Assembly: GCF_900659865.1 (NCBI RefSeq)
Contig: NZ_LR213782.1
Location: forward strand, 1 to 52,857
Reading direction: 5' to 3'
Length of the DNA stretch: 52,857 bases
From: Hyella patelloides LEGE 07179
GTDB lineage: Bacteria; Cyanobacteriota; Cyanobacteriia; Cyanobacteriales; Xenococcaceae
Shown here: positions 19,589-28,745 of the stretch, in pieces
Numbering within the stretch: position 1 is the stretch's first letter
Layout of the letters: each line of letters begins with the position of its first letter
The notes under the pieces: model-generated
Databases searched by the model: none
The model's input: only the letters and a program-made list of their open reading frames with translations
Told to the model about the DNA's origin: nothing
Made by a program: the position numbers and the translations under genes

Positions 19589-22006
19589 TTAGAACCACTC
19601 ATCATCCTCTTCATCCCAATCGTTTTGATAGGGAATGCTGCGAGAACGATCTCGACTACTATAGTAACGACGGTCTATACTATCATCATAATTCCCATCT
19701 TGCGATCTATTATTCTCTCGTTTTCTGCTCTGATTGGGATTATTTCCTGAATAGTTATCTGAGTTACGACGGCGGGAATTGCCATAGTTATCTTGGTAGT
19801 CATCTTGATAACCATTTCCGTTACTTCTGCGAGAGTTATCATAATTATCTTGGGTTACATCTCGATAACCTTCTCTACCGCCACGGCGAGAATCCCCATA
19901 ACTATCATCTTGATAATTACCTAAATTGCGACTACGGGAATTGCCATAGTTATCTTGGTAGTCATCTTGATAACCTCCACCACCACGACGGGGACTGTCT
20001 CCATAATTGTTTTGATATCCTGGGTTACGATTGCCTCCACCATAGTTAGGATAACCATAATTATCACGATAATCTCCCTGACGAGGATCGTAACTGTAAT
20101 CTTCATCCAATCTCTCTTGTTCATCATCACCCAAGAAAGTTTTGCGAATTGCGCCAAAGAAATCATCATCATCTTCATCTTCGTATTGCAATCGAACTTC
20201 TCGATTTAGTTCGTAAAGAGTGTCTTGTAAGTCAGCTTGCGCTCTATCTAAGACTCTTTCATCATCTTTTTCTAGACTATCGAGGATTTCTTCGCATAAG
20301 ACGTCTATACGACGACGATAGTAGCCAGCGAATTGACTACCAAAATCTAAAGTAACTTCTTTTAACCTGCGTTGTGCTTGATCTGTTAGAGCTTTAGCAC
20401 CATTGCGTTTTTCTACCCTTTCCCTGCGTTCGCGATCTTGATCTGCAAACTGTTCCGCATCTTTAATCATACGGTTAACTTCAGAGTCACTTAGAGTAGA
20501 AGCACCTTGAACCGTAATTCCCTGTTCTCTACCAGTGGTTTTATCCCTCGCGGTAACTTGTAAGATACCATTGGCATCAATATCTAAAGACACCTGAATT
20601 TGGGGGATTCCTCTAGGCGCGGGGGGAATTCCAGAGAGTTTAAATCGCCCCAAAGATTTATTCCCCGAAGCCATTTCCCGCTCTCCTTGAACAACATGAA
20701 CTTCTACTACTGTTTGATTATTTTCCCCTGTAGAGAAAGTATCAGAACGACGTACAGGAATAGTAGTATTGCGGGGAATCAGTTTGTTAGTCACCCCTCC
20801 AATGGTTTCTAAGCCCAAAGACAAAGGAGTAACATCTAACAACAGAATATCTTTAATCTCGTTATTCAAAATTCCTGCTTGTACCGCAGCACCAATAGCA
20901 ACTACTTCATCAGGATTGACGTTTTGATTTGGCTCAAGATCGATGTAACTACGAACTAAATCTTGCACCATCGGAATGCGAGTCGAGCCACCCACTAAGA
21001 TTACTTCGTCAATTTCCATGGGGCTAATTCCCGCATCAGAAATAGCTCGTTTGAGGGGGCGACGTAACCGAGATACTAAATCACCACAAAGCTCTTCAAA
21101 CTTAGCTCTATTTAACCTCGTTTCAATATGTTTTGGCCCATTGGCATCTGCTGCAATAAAAGGTAAATTAATTTCGGTAACTGCTACTCCAGAAAGCTCT
21201 ATTTTGGCTTTTTCTGCTGCTTCTGTCAGACGTTGTAAAGACTGACGTTCTTTACGTAAATCTTTACAATCTTTACCTTCCTTCTCTAAAAATTCTTCCG
21301 CTAACCAATTAACAATCCGTCTATCAAAGTCATTACCCCCTAACTGAGTATCTCCACTGGTAGACCTTACTTCAAATACTCCATCCCCAATATCGAGAAT
21401 CGAAACATCAAAAGTGCCTCCACCAAGGTCAAATACCATCACTGTTTGGGGTCGGCGACGGTCTAAACCATAGGCTAAGGCTGCTGCGGTAGGCTCATTA
21501 ATGATTCTTTTAACATCTAAACCTGCAATTCTTCCTGCATCTCTAGTAGCTTGTCGCTGAGAGTCATTAAAATAAGCTGGTACGGTAATTACTGCTCCCG
21601 TGATAGTTTCCCCTAAATAACGTTCTGCTTCTTCCACTAACTTACGCAGAATCATGGCAGAAATTTCTTCAGGAGCAAATTCTTTTTTCAAACGAGGACA
21701 ACGAACTTTGATATTGCCAATCTCGTCACGACGAATAGTGTAGGGAACTTTTTTCGATTCTGCCTGTAATTCGCTGTATTTACGCCCCATAAATCTTTTA
21801 ATGCCATAAAAAGTATTTTGAGGGTTTAATATAGCCTGTCTTCTAGCGAGTTGTCCCACTACCAATTCTTCATCTTTACTAAAACCCACTATAGATGGGG
21901 TAGTTCGCATTCCTTCAGAGTTGGCAATAACGACTGGTTTTCCACCTTCCATAACGGATACTACAGAATTGGTTGTTCCCAAGTCGATACCGACTACTTT
22001 TCCCAT
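19589..22006 (-). CDS. dnaK3: Hsp70 chaperone DnaK3 type with extended repetitive tail
   Basis: The 805-residue protein has a complete ATPase domain ([41 protein letters not shown]) and a substrate-binding domain ([35 protein letters not shown]). It is far longer than the ~636 residues of DnaK2. From about residue 640 the tail is hydrophilic and rich in Tyr, Asn, Asp, Gly and Arg, with repeats such as [15 protein letters not shown]. It ends acidic-aromatic (DEEDDEWF) instead of the usual EEVD-like end. Pairing with a downstream dnaJ and an extended C-terminus identify the cyanobacterial DnaK3 class, reported as membrane-associated. No CIRCE operator is seen upstream. Confidence 0.93.
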   Translation of the reverse strand: MGKVVGIDLGTTNSVVSVMEGGKPVVIANSEGMRTTPSIVGFSKDEELVVGQLARRQAILNPQNTFYGIKRFMGRKYSELQAESKKVPYTIRRDEIGNIKVRCPRLKKEFAPEEISAMILRKLVEEAERYLGETITGAVITVPAYFNDSQRQATRDAGRIAGLDVKRIINEPTAAALAYGLDRRRPQTVMVFDLGGGTFDVSILDIGDGVFEVRSTSGDTQLGGNDFDRRIVNWLAEEFLEKEGKDCKDLRKERQSLQRLTEAAEKAKIELSGVAVTEINLPFIAADANGPKHIETRLNRAKFEELCGDLVSRLRRPLKRAISDAGISPMEIDEVILVGGSTRIPMVQDLVRSYIDLEPNQNVNPDEVVAIGAAVQAGILNNEIKDILLLDVTPLSLGLETIGGVTNKLIPRNTTIPVRRSDTFSTGENNQTVVEVHVVQGEREMASGNKSLGRFKLSGIPPAPRGIPQIQVSLDIDANGILQVTARDKTTGREQGITVQGASTLSDSEVNRMIKDAEQFADQDRERRERVEKRNGAKALTDQAQRRLKEVTLDFGSQFAGYYRRRIDVLCEEILDSLEKDDERVLDRAQADLQDTLYELNREVRLQYEDEDDDDFFGAIRKTFLGDDEQERLDEDYSYDPRQGDYRDNYGYPNYGGGNRNPGYQNNYGDSPRRGGGGYQDDYQDNYGNSRSRNLGNYQDDSYGDSRRGGREGYRDVTQDNYDNSRRSNGNGYQDDYQDNYGNSRRRNSDNYSGNNPNQSRKRENNRSQDGNYDDSIDRRYYSSRDRSRSIPYQNDWDEEDDEWF
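19773..19813. repeat. 41-bp direct repeat in the dnaK3 tail, unit 1
   Basis: Identical over 41 bp to 19935-19975. Both encode the segment [10 protein letters not shown] in the tail; identity at DNA level points to recent repeat expansion. Confidence 0.9.
19935..19975. repeat. 41-bp direct repeat in the dnaK3 tail, unit 2
   Basis: Second identical copy of 19773-19813, 162 bp away and in the same reading frame. Confidence 0.9.
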
Positions 22007-22360
22007 GGGTTTTTAAGTCTCCTATTATTTTTCCTCGCTAGTGGTTTTTCTGCTATGTGCAACCTTCTTTATTTATCATAGGTTAACTCATAGAGGAAGG
22101 TTTTTTGCTGAATTTCTTTTTACCGCCAATAAATACTATGTTACTATTTTTTTGAAATTATAATGCGATCGCTAATGCTGTAAGATAGCTTCATTATCTT
22201 TATGGCGATCTCTAAATATTTCATGATTACTACTGTCATAGATATCGTAATGCTCCGATCTGGTTATAAGCGTTAGTATAGTTGATTGGAGAAAAGCGAT
22301 TGTAGGCTTTTTTCCCATTACCCATCAACTCTCCTCACCAGAAAACTTGTTCAGCAAACC
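22007..22360. other. Intergenic region upstream of dnaK3
   Basis: No gene recognised. It contains the dnaK3 leader, one HIP1 octamer near 22165, and at its permease end the start of a 26-bp motif (22342-22367) shared with 47991-48016. Confidence 0.4.
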
Positions 22361-22367
22361 CTAATTA
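22342..22367 (-). repeat. Shared 26-bp motif spanning a stop codon, copy 1
   Basis: Differs from 47991-48016 at 3 of 26 positions. On the minus strand it begins at the TAG stop of the permease gene and reads TAGGGTTTGCTGAACAAGTT, which resembles the terminal inverted repeats of common cyanobacterial insertion sequences (from memory). Confidence 0.6.
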
Positions 22368-23137
22368 GTTAAAGCACTTCCTGGTCCTTGAAACATCAAC
22401 CAAGATAAGAAAAAATTAGTAACAAATATAGCTAGTAAAGCAGTAACTACCGCCGTAGTAGTAGATTGTCCTACTCCTTTGGCTCCTCCAGTAGTTGTCA
22501 GTCCCCAACTACAACCGATAACTGCGACTAACCCACCAAAAACTACAGCTTTAAATAAAGCACTCAATAAATCCCAAATCTGCATAAAATTACGTATCGA
22601 ATCGAGAAATACTACTTGAGAAATACCGTAGAGATTGCTAGAAATAATTAATCCTCCAGTAATTCCCACAACTAAAGAAAGTAAGGTCAAAATCGGTAAC
22701 ATCAAACAACAAGCAATAACACGGGGTACTACCAGATAGTCAATGGGGTCGGTTTTCAGAACATAAAGAGCATCAATCTGCTCTGTAACTCTCATTGTGC
22801 CGATTTCGGCTGCAAAAGCCGAACCTACTCTACCTGCTATCACGACTGCGGTTAATACAGGAGCTAATTCTCTAGCTAAAGCTAAAGCTAAAACCCCTCC
22901 TACTGCTTGTCCTGCACCAAAATCAAGAAATTCCCGTGCTACTTGAATGGTAAATACCATCCCCACAAAAGCAGCCGTTACCAAAGCAATCCATAAAGAA
23001 TCAGGGCCTACTGCTGCCATCTGTTCCATAGTATTACGACGATTAATTTTCGCTTTCAAGAGATGAACTATGGTTTGTCCGCCTAAGAATGCGGCTGCTG
23101 TCAAGCGTTGCAGCCAAAGTCTAATTCCACTATTCAA
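22361..23137 (-). CDS. MlaE-type ABC transporter permease
   Basis: The 258-residue membrane protein has the MlaE/YrbE fold: an N-terminal amphipathic segment, then five or so hydrophobic helices with the family signature LARELAPVLTAVVIAGRVGSAFAAEIGTM and VTEQIDALYVLKTDPIDYLV. MlaE proteins form the inner-membrane channel of lipid transport systems between inner and outer membrane; in cyanobacteria some belong to a TGD-like importer. The ATPase and MCE substrate-binding genes are not adjacent here. The stop codon lies within a repeated 26-bp motif. Confidence 0.9.
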   Translation of the reverse strand: MNSGIRLWLQRLTAAAFLGGQTIVHLLKAKINRRNTMEQMAAVGPDSLWIALVTAAFVGMVFTIQVAREFLDFGAGQAVGGVLALALARELAPVLTAVVIAGRVGSAFAAEIGTMRVTEQIDALYVLKTDPIDYLVVPRVIACCLMLPILTLLSLVVGITGGLIISSNLYGISQVVFLDSIRNFMQIWDLLSALFKAVVFGGLVAVIGCSWGLTTTGGAKGVGQSTTTAVVTALLAIFVTNFFLSWLMFQGPGSALTN

Positions 23138-23255
23138 GGTAGTTTTACTGATTATTGATTGCCAGTATTCTACTACGTCAGAGAAAGCATGAAAGATGAA
23201 TTATGAGGGATGAGGTTAAAAATTCATTGATTGGGTGATTGGGTGATTACTGAGA

Positions 23256-25877
23256 TTACTCTTCATTTTTATCAATACGGAATCTTTCAACAGAAGATAG
23301 TAAATCACGAGCGATGCTTACTAAGCTTTGCAGTGAACCCGCTACCCTTTGGGATTCTTGGGATGTTGCCTGTGCTGTTAATTCGACCGATTGCATTACC
23401 TGTGCCACCGCACGGGAGTTTTCTCTTTGTTCTACCGTATCTGCGGTAATTGAACGAACCAAAGTATCAATACGATTGGATACTTGAATAATATCTTCTA
23501 AGGCTGTTTTTGCCTGTTCTGCTCTGTCGGTAACGTCAATTACTTCCTGAATACCTTCTTCCATAGCGGTCATTACCGAGCCTGTTTCACTTTGAATTTG
23601 CAAGACAATCTGCTCGATTTCTTTTAATGATTTACCAGACCTATCTGCTAACTGTCGTACCTCATCCGCAACTACCGCAAAGCCCCGTCCGGCTTCTCCT
23701 GCTTTGGCTGCTTGAATAGAAGCATTGAGAGCTAATTGGTTGGTTCTTTCGGCGATTTGGGAGATTAACAAGACAATTTTTGAGATTTCTTGGGATGCTT
23801 CTGCTAGGCGTTTTACTTTCCGCGCTGTTTCCGATACCGTTTCTCTAATCTGGAATATTCCTGCTACCGTACTTTCTACCGCTTTACCTCCTTTAAGTGC
23901 TGTTACCGAGGAAGAACGGGCTACTTCTTCTGCTTCGCGGGCGTTCTCTGCTACCCTCTCGATAGATTCCGTCATCATCTGTACTGAATTAAGAGTTACG
24001 GCTAATTCTTCTGCCATCCGCAATGCTTCACTAGATTGGTTACGAGCAAACAATTCACTATCAGTAGAACTTTTATTTACCTGCTCGGCTGCTTCTTTTA
24101 CCTGACGGACAATTTCTCGCAGACTTTGAATGGTTAAGTTAAAGGCATCGGCAACCGCCCCTAATACGTCAGCAGTTACAGTGGCTTGTACGGTTAAATC
24201 CCCTCTAGCTGCGCCTTCTACGTCATCCAGTAAGCGAATTACCTGACGCTGTAAGTCTTCTTTGGCTTGTTCGGTTTCTTCTGCTCTTCTTTGTGCTTCT
24301 TGGGTGGTAGTCAAAATAACTCTGGTCATGCGGTTAAAGCCCGTTGCCAAGCGACCAAACTCATCTTGGGAATAAACTGTGGCTTTGGCGTTCAAATTAC
24401 CTTGATAAACATCATCAAATTGATTCTGTAGGTTTTGAGTCGCTTGATTGATTTGCTTAGTAATCATTGAGCCAAAAAACATAGTTGTAGTAAAACCAGC
24501 AACTCCAGCTACTAAAGACATTAAACTGCTACTCACCAAGTCGATAGAAGGTGTTCCTTCTTCTGTTTCAGGAGCAAGTAAAATGCTACTTCCGACACCC
24601 GCACCCAATACAGCGATCGCTGATACTATACCAGTACAACAAGCTGTAATAAATTGTTTTTTGGGCATAGTCGCATTAATAAAACCGCCCCAAAATCCTT
24701 GTCTAACTTCAACTACTGGTTCAATTTCTGATTCTGTGGTAACCATGCTGCTATCTATACTATCCGCAGCAGCAAAGGCATCATCTTCTACACCAACCAA
24801 CTCTGAGCTTTCCATACCCTGGTTCATAGAAAAACTAGAACCTGCCTCACTCAAATCCCCTGAAACGTTAAATAAACCAGTATCAGGAAGTCCCTGCTCT
24901 AATTCTTCTAAATCGAAAAAACTACTATCAATTTCATCAAATTCCAACTCATCTTGGTAATCTAGCCCGTCATGTTCCGATGACTCTCCAAAATTAAAGC
25001 CTTCTGAATTATCAATAGCATGAGGCTCAGTGAGAACTGTATCAATTTCTAATTCACTATTAGCTGTGAAATTATTTTCAAAGTTATTATCTAGACCAAG
25101 CTCTTCATCACTAAACTCATCATCATCAAATTCATCATTATTTGTTTCTGAAAGATAATTGTTTTCTTCTATATCGTAGTCTACTTCATTGTCGGGCTCG
25201 GCAGTCTCGCCAAAAGAATCAGCAGCTAGGTATTCGTCTTGCTCATCATCTTCTTCAACCATAAAGGTTTCACTATTGTGTACTGAACCATAACTGTTTT
25301 CTTCCGTATCAGGAGTTATCGATTCCAAGGTAAATCCAAAAGAATCTGACTCAGCAGAGTCTACTATATCAGGAGAATCAAAATCAGAAAACGGGTCTTC
25401 ATAATCTCCATCATCTTCTGCTAGCTCATCTATAGAGTCTTCACTAAAAGAATTACCAAAACCATTGTTTTCTATCTCGTCCTCAGCAAAGTTGTCTAGT
25501 TCAAAATCAGAATCATGAGAATTAAAGTTGGCAAAATCCCCATTTTCAGAAGCACCAGAATCTATCCAGTCTGATTCGGCAAAAGAGTTTACTGATTGTT
25601 GCTGTAATTTTCTAACGTGTTCAATTCCATTATGAGCGCATTCTACTACATCTTGTTCTGAGCTTAATCCCAAAACAGCCTGATACTGTTCTTCGGCTAG
25701 GTCATAATTCTGAAATCCAGAGCAATAGATGTGACCCCTGAGCAATAAAATATTCGGATTATCTGAAAATTCTTCAGCTAAACGGTCGATAATTTTAGCT
25801 GCTTGAGTAAAATCTCCTTCTCGATAAGCTTTTTCTGCTTGTCCGTATTCTTGTGAATAGTTAGTTCCTGATGCCAT
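23256..25877 (-). CDS. Methyl-accepting chemotaxis protein (PilJ/HmpD-like) with TPR and acidic N-terminal region
   Basis: The 873-residue receptor has tetratricopeptide-like helices at about 5-95. Then comes a ~290-residue region packed with Asp/Glu/Ser, two transmembrane segments at about 409-434 and 448-470 with only ~13 residues between them, HAMP-type regions at ~471-525 and ~548-600, and the MCP signalling tip at ~705-745 ([35 protein letters not shown]). With almost no periplasmic loop it cannot bind ligand outside the membrane in the usual way; sensing is probably through the cytoplasmic N-terminus or protein partners. With the upstream CheW and CheY genes it forms a pilus-chemotaxis cluster, but no CheA kinase follows it. 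Confidence 0.9.
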   Translation of the reverse strand: MASGTNYSQEYGQAEKAYREGDFTQAAKIIDRLAEEFSDNPNILLLRGHIYCSGFQNYDLAEEQYQAVLGLSSEQDVVECAHNGIEHVRKLQQQSVNSFAESDWIDSGASENGDFANFNSHDSDFELDNFAEDEIENNGFGNSFSEDSIDELAEDDGDYEDPFSDFDSPDIVDSAESDSFGFTLESITPDTEENSYGSVHNSETFMVEEDDEQDEYLAADSFGETAEPDNEVDYDIEENNYLSETNNDEFDDDEFSDEELGLDNNFENNFTANSELEIDTVLTEPHAIDNSEGFNFGESSEHDGLDYQDELEFDEIDSSFFDLEELEQGLPDTGLFNVSGDLSEAGSSFSMNQGMESSELVGVEDDAFAAADSIDSSMVTTESEIEPVVEVRQGFWGGFINATMPKKQFITACCTGIVSAIAVLGAGVGSSILLAPETEEGTPSIDLVSSSLMSLVAGVAGFTTTMFFGSMITKQINQATQNLQNQFDDVYQGNLNAKATVYSQDEFGRLATGFNRMTRVILTTTQEAQRRAEETEQAKEDLQRQVIRLLDDVEGAARGDLTVQATVTADVLGAVADAFNLTIQSLREIVRQVKEAAEQVNKSSTDSELFARNQSSEALRMAEELAVTLNSVQMMTESIERVAENAREAEEVARSSSVTALKGGKAVESTVAGIFQIRETVSETARKVKRLAEASQEISKIVLLISQIAERTNQLALNASIQAAKAGEAGRGFAVVADEVRQLADRSGKSLKEIEQIVLQIQSETGSVMTAMEEGIQEVIDVTDRAEQAKTALEDIIQVSNRIDTLVRSITADTVEQRENSRAVAQVMQSVELTAQATSQESQRVAGSLQSLVSIARDLLSSVERFRIDKNEE

Positions 25878-26120
25878 CTGCTTTTTATCAAGTTAATTTA
25901 AGTGTTGTTTACGCAGTTGAGAATTTACTGAGGATTTTGAGCAACCGTCGGATTAGACTCGATGATGTTTGAGCTTGAGGCAGAGTAATCTCTGACTTGT
26001 AACAGCTTCGCTTAGGCAGTAATTAAATGTCATTAATAATATTTTTTATGATATTTAGATATAGTCTGTAGCATAAATAATTAAGTTTGCTGCCATTAAT
26101 TAAATATTCAGTAAAATTAA

Positions 26121-26651
26121 TTAGGCTGCCCATCTTGCTGAACGCAAAATCTTCGAGGAATCTAAAAGATTTAAAACTTCCAATTCTTCTCTCTGCCATT
26201 GCCATTGACCCGATACAAAAGGAGTCATACTATCGAGCAATTCGCTCACTGCTTCTAAGTTATCTAAATCCAGCCAATCCATATCTCCAATCTTTTCAAT
26301 TGCCAAGCCCAAAACTTGTTCTTGGTTTTCAATTGCAATGACAGGAATAGTTGGTCTGTCAGTATTGAGACTGCCTGAGTCTCCCAAAAATTGACAGAGG
26401 TCAGCGACCCAGACAATTTTTCCTCTTAAATTAATAGTTCCCAAAAGTAAGGGAGAAGCATTGGGTATGGGAGCAATTTCATCAGGAGCTTGTTGTAAAA
26501 CCTCTGCAATGCCCGTGGCTGGTAGAGCAAATTCTTTTCCAGAAGGCAAGAAAAATCTTAGATGAAGTTCTCCTTCTGGGTTACTTAATGTCTGAAGCTC
26601 CAAAGAAAAATCTTGATCGCTTCCAATGAACAACTCTGGATTACTAGCCAT
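26121..26651 (-). CDS. CheW-like adaptor (PilI/HmpC type)
   Basis: The 176-residue protein is a single CheW domain: FALPATGIAEVLQQAPDEIAPIPNASPLLLGTINLRGKIVWVADLCQFLG, then a C-terminal VIAIENQEQVLGLAIEKIGDMDWL. The LGxINLRGxIVWVxDL core is characteristic. It would link the downstream receptor to a CheA kinase. It lies between the CheY-like gene (95 bp away) and the receptor gene (243 bp away), all on one strand. Confidence 0.85.
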   Translation of the reverse strand: MASNPELFIGSDQDFSLELQTLSNPEGELHLRFFLPSGKEFALPATGIAEVLQQAPDEIAPIPNASPLLLGTINLRGKIVWVADLCQFLGDSGSLNTDRPTIPVIAIENQEQVLGLAIEKIGDMDWLDLDNLEAVSELLDSMTPFVSGQWQWQREELEVLNLLDSSKILRSARWAA

Positions 26652-26746
26652 TACATTTCTAAAAATTAGTTGATTACTTGCTGGATTTGATTTCCCTAAA
26701 TTACCTACTGAATGAAATATTCGGTATCTTCGAGTCTCAAAAGCAA

Positions 26747-27112
26747 TTAAGCCCGAAGTAGCTGTTTAACCGTGCCAATTAACTCTACTGGCTGAAATGG
26801 TTTCGCAATATAAGCATCTGCTCCTTGCTTCATTCCCCAGTAGCGGTCAAATTCTTCTCCTTTAGAAGAACACATCACAACAGGAACATTCTGTGTCTTA
26901 GGGTCTGCCTTCAGACGACGACAAAGTTCATAACCATTCATCCGTGGCATCACAATATCCATAACAACTATATCTGGATTAAATTTTTCCAGATGTTCTA
27001 GAGCTTCTACCCCATCGCAAGCAACAATGACCTTCAGACCACTTCCTTTGAGTAGGTCAGAGATCATTTGTCTTTGTGCCAAACTATCTTCTACGATTAG
27101 AACTTTGCTCAT
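26747..27112 (-). CDS. CheY-like response regulator (PilH/HmpB type)
   Basis: The 121 residues are one receiver domain: acidic pair in VLIVEDS, phospho-acceptor Asp52 in VVMDIVMPRMNGYELC, and Lys in DAYIAKPF. It matches the PilH-class regulators that precede CheW and receptor genes in cyanobacterial type IV pilus taxis operons. In those operons a PATAN-domain regulator usually comes first; here that position holds only a relic (27503-27946). Confidence 0.88.
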   Translation of the reverse strand: MSKVLIVEDSLAQRQMISDLLKGSGLKVIVACDGVEALEHLEKFNPDIVVMDIVMPRMNGYELCRRLKADPKTQNVPVVMCSSKGEEFDRYWGMKQGADAYIAKPFQPVELIGTVKQLLRA

Positions 27113-27502
27113 AATACGCTATCTGCAAACATTCATACTTAATTACATAAAGTGTACTCTGCGATCAGTGATGATCTATATTTAATTAAATACCTTGAGA
27201 CAGGTTCTTAATCTTTTATAGTCACTTATTTTCAATTAGTCTATTTTTTGACAATAGTGGTTTCCAATGTTAATCAATTGTACTTTAATCATTGACGATC
27301 TTTTCTGAGTCTTACTTAACAATCTTATATTTATTTTTTTTGACCATAAACAATAATTGAGTTCTTATACAAGATTTAACTTTTATGACCTTTCTGCTTC
27401 AGAATATACTCTACATTTACTTTAATTGCCACCTGATTGTCTATGTCCACTGGCGACGTTTATCTTATTTACTTAACTGACTAAATTTTTAGTTGAAGAT
27501 AG

Positions 27503-27946
27503 CTAATTGTTGGTTTCAATTGTCAGTAACCCTTTTTGAATATAAGGATAAAGAGCTTTTCCAATATGAATTAAAGAGCAATGTAGTTGTTTGAGTAACT
27601 GTAACAACTACTTTTTGCGATCGGTTCATGAGGTAAGAGATTCATAGGTTCTAAGAGATATGGTGTTTTTGAGCGTAGTCTGTTCTCCGAGTTTGAGAAG
27701 TTGATGGGGATATCGAATGTGGAGATCGAACTGTTTCCACTATTTGAGTTTTCTTTCCAGCTTGCCAATAATTGTGATTGTAGAGCTAATTTGGGATAGA
27801 GGGTATTGAAAATTATCTATTTGAAAAGTTAATTGACCTTGCTTACACAGAAAAAGATCGAAGATTGTTGTTTCTCTTAAATTGAGTAGAAGCGATCTTA
27901 GTTGTAATGGCTGAAGGTCTTTTTTTGTAGTAACCAAATAAGACAA
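27503..27946 (-). pseudogene. Relic of a PatA/HmpA-type PATAN regulator
   Basis: On the minus strand a broken frame reads LQPLQLRSLLLNLRETTIFD, LFLCKQGQLTFQIDNFQYPL, then after stops LKQLHCSLIHIGKALYPYIQ. This looks like the PATAN part of PatA-like regulators, whose end typically reads as a ..LLPYIQxGW.. motif. Several stops interrupt it (in-frame TAG after RKLK, more later), and the expected C-terminal receiver domain is not readable in 27113-27500. The position directly upstream of the CheY gene is where such a regulator belongs. The assignment is an inference from weak similarity plus context. Confidence 0.5.
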
Positions 27947-28745
27947 TTATATTTTCTCATTTTGGTATTATTGCTGACTTAGCAAGCATCAAGATATTGA
28001 TTCAATTTTGATTCTAGTTGATAATACGTCAGACAATCTTTTAGTTTTGTGATGTCATGGCGATTTTCCAGAAAAGTATGGGGAATTTTACCACTGAGAC
28101 AAGATTTATAACTGATTTGTCGATTAGATGAAGAAACAGAGAGAATAGCTATGTTTTTTGGACTATAATGGCTGTTTAATTCTTAGCACTGAACCTTTTT
28201 AGATACTAGTGTTTCTACTGATAAAATACCATTTGTTTGCTTTAATGCTAAAAGTTTAATCTAACTTTGGATGTTGATTCCTCTGAAATTTTTTGGCATT
28301 TTCACTGGTTTTAAATAGTAAACTTACTTAGATTGAATTTCAGGCGATATCAAGATTACTAAGATAACAAATATCTTTTAGAAAAACCTTGGCAACCAAT
28401 TAGAATGGTGGTTATGCTAGTTGTATAAAGATGTATCTAGTAATCATTAGAAAAATCTCAATGATAAATAAAATTTTAAAAAAATATAATAAATGAAGGC
28501 TATCATTCAATCACTAGTTGCTTGCTGATAAAAGTTCAATTTACGATTTTTAGCGATCGATATAGTTGAAACACTTTAGAAGATAAATGAGCAACAAGAT
28601 ATCAACTGAACTGAGTCTTAACCAATTGGCTTGATTATAGCAACAAGACTTACTAGATTTTTCAGGTTACAAGATATATATTAATTAATAATTTTTTAAC
28701 TAATTATTTTGTGGTTTAAGCATAGAAAATAAGGGGATTGCAAGA
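27947..28745. other. 800-bp AT-rich region upstream of hmpF-like gene
   Basis: No intact coding frame or RNA gene is recognised. It probably contains the promoter of the HmpF-like gene and decayed sequence upstream of the PATAN relic. Confidence 0.4.

Noticed and set aside
19921-20209. Frames rich in Met/Ile/Val in both strands across the dnaK3 tail
   Set aside because: Shadows of the repetitive tail codons; no start context or family.
22007-22200. Possible CIRCE operator upstream of dnaK3
   Set aside because: No TTAGCACTC-N9-GAGTGCTAA or close variant is present.
24448-24960. 170-codon plus-strand frame inside the chemoreceptor gene
   Set aside because: It is antisense to the biased Asp/Glu/Ser region, whose composition keeps the opposite strand open; the product is low-complexity Ser/Thr/Ile.
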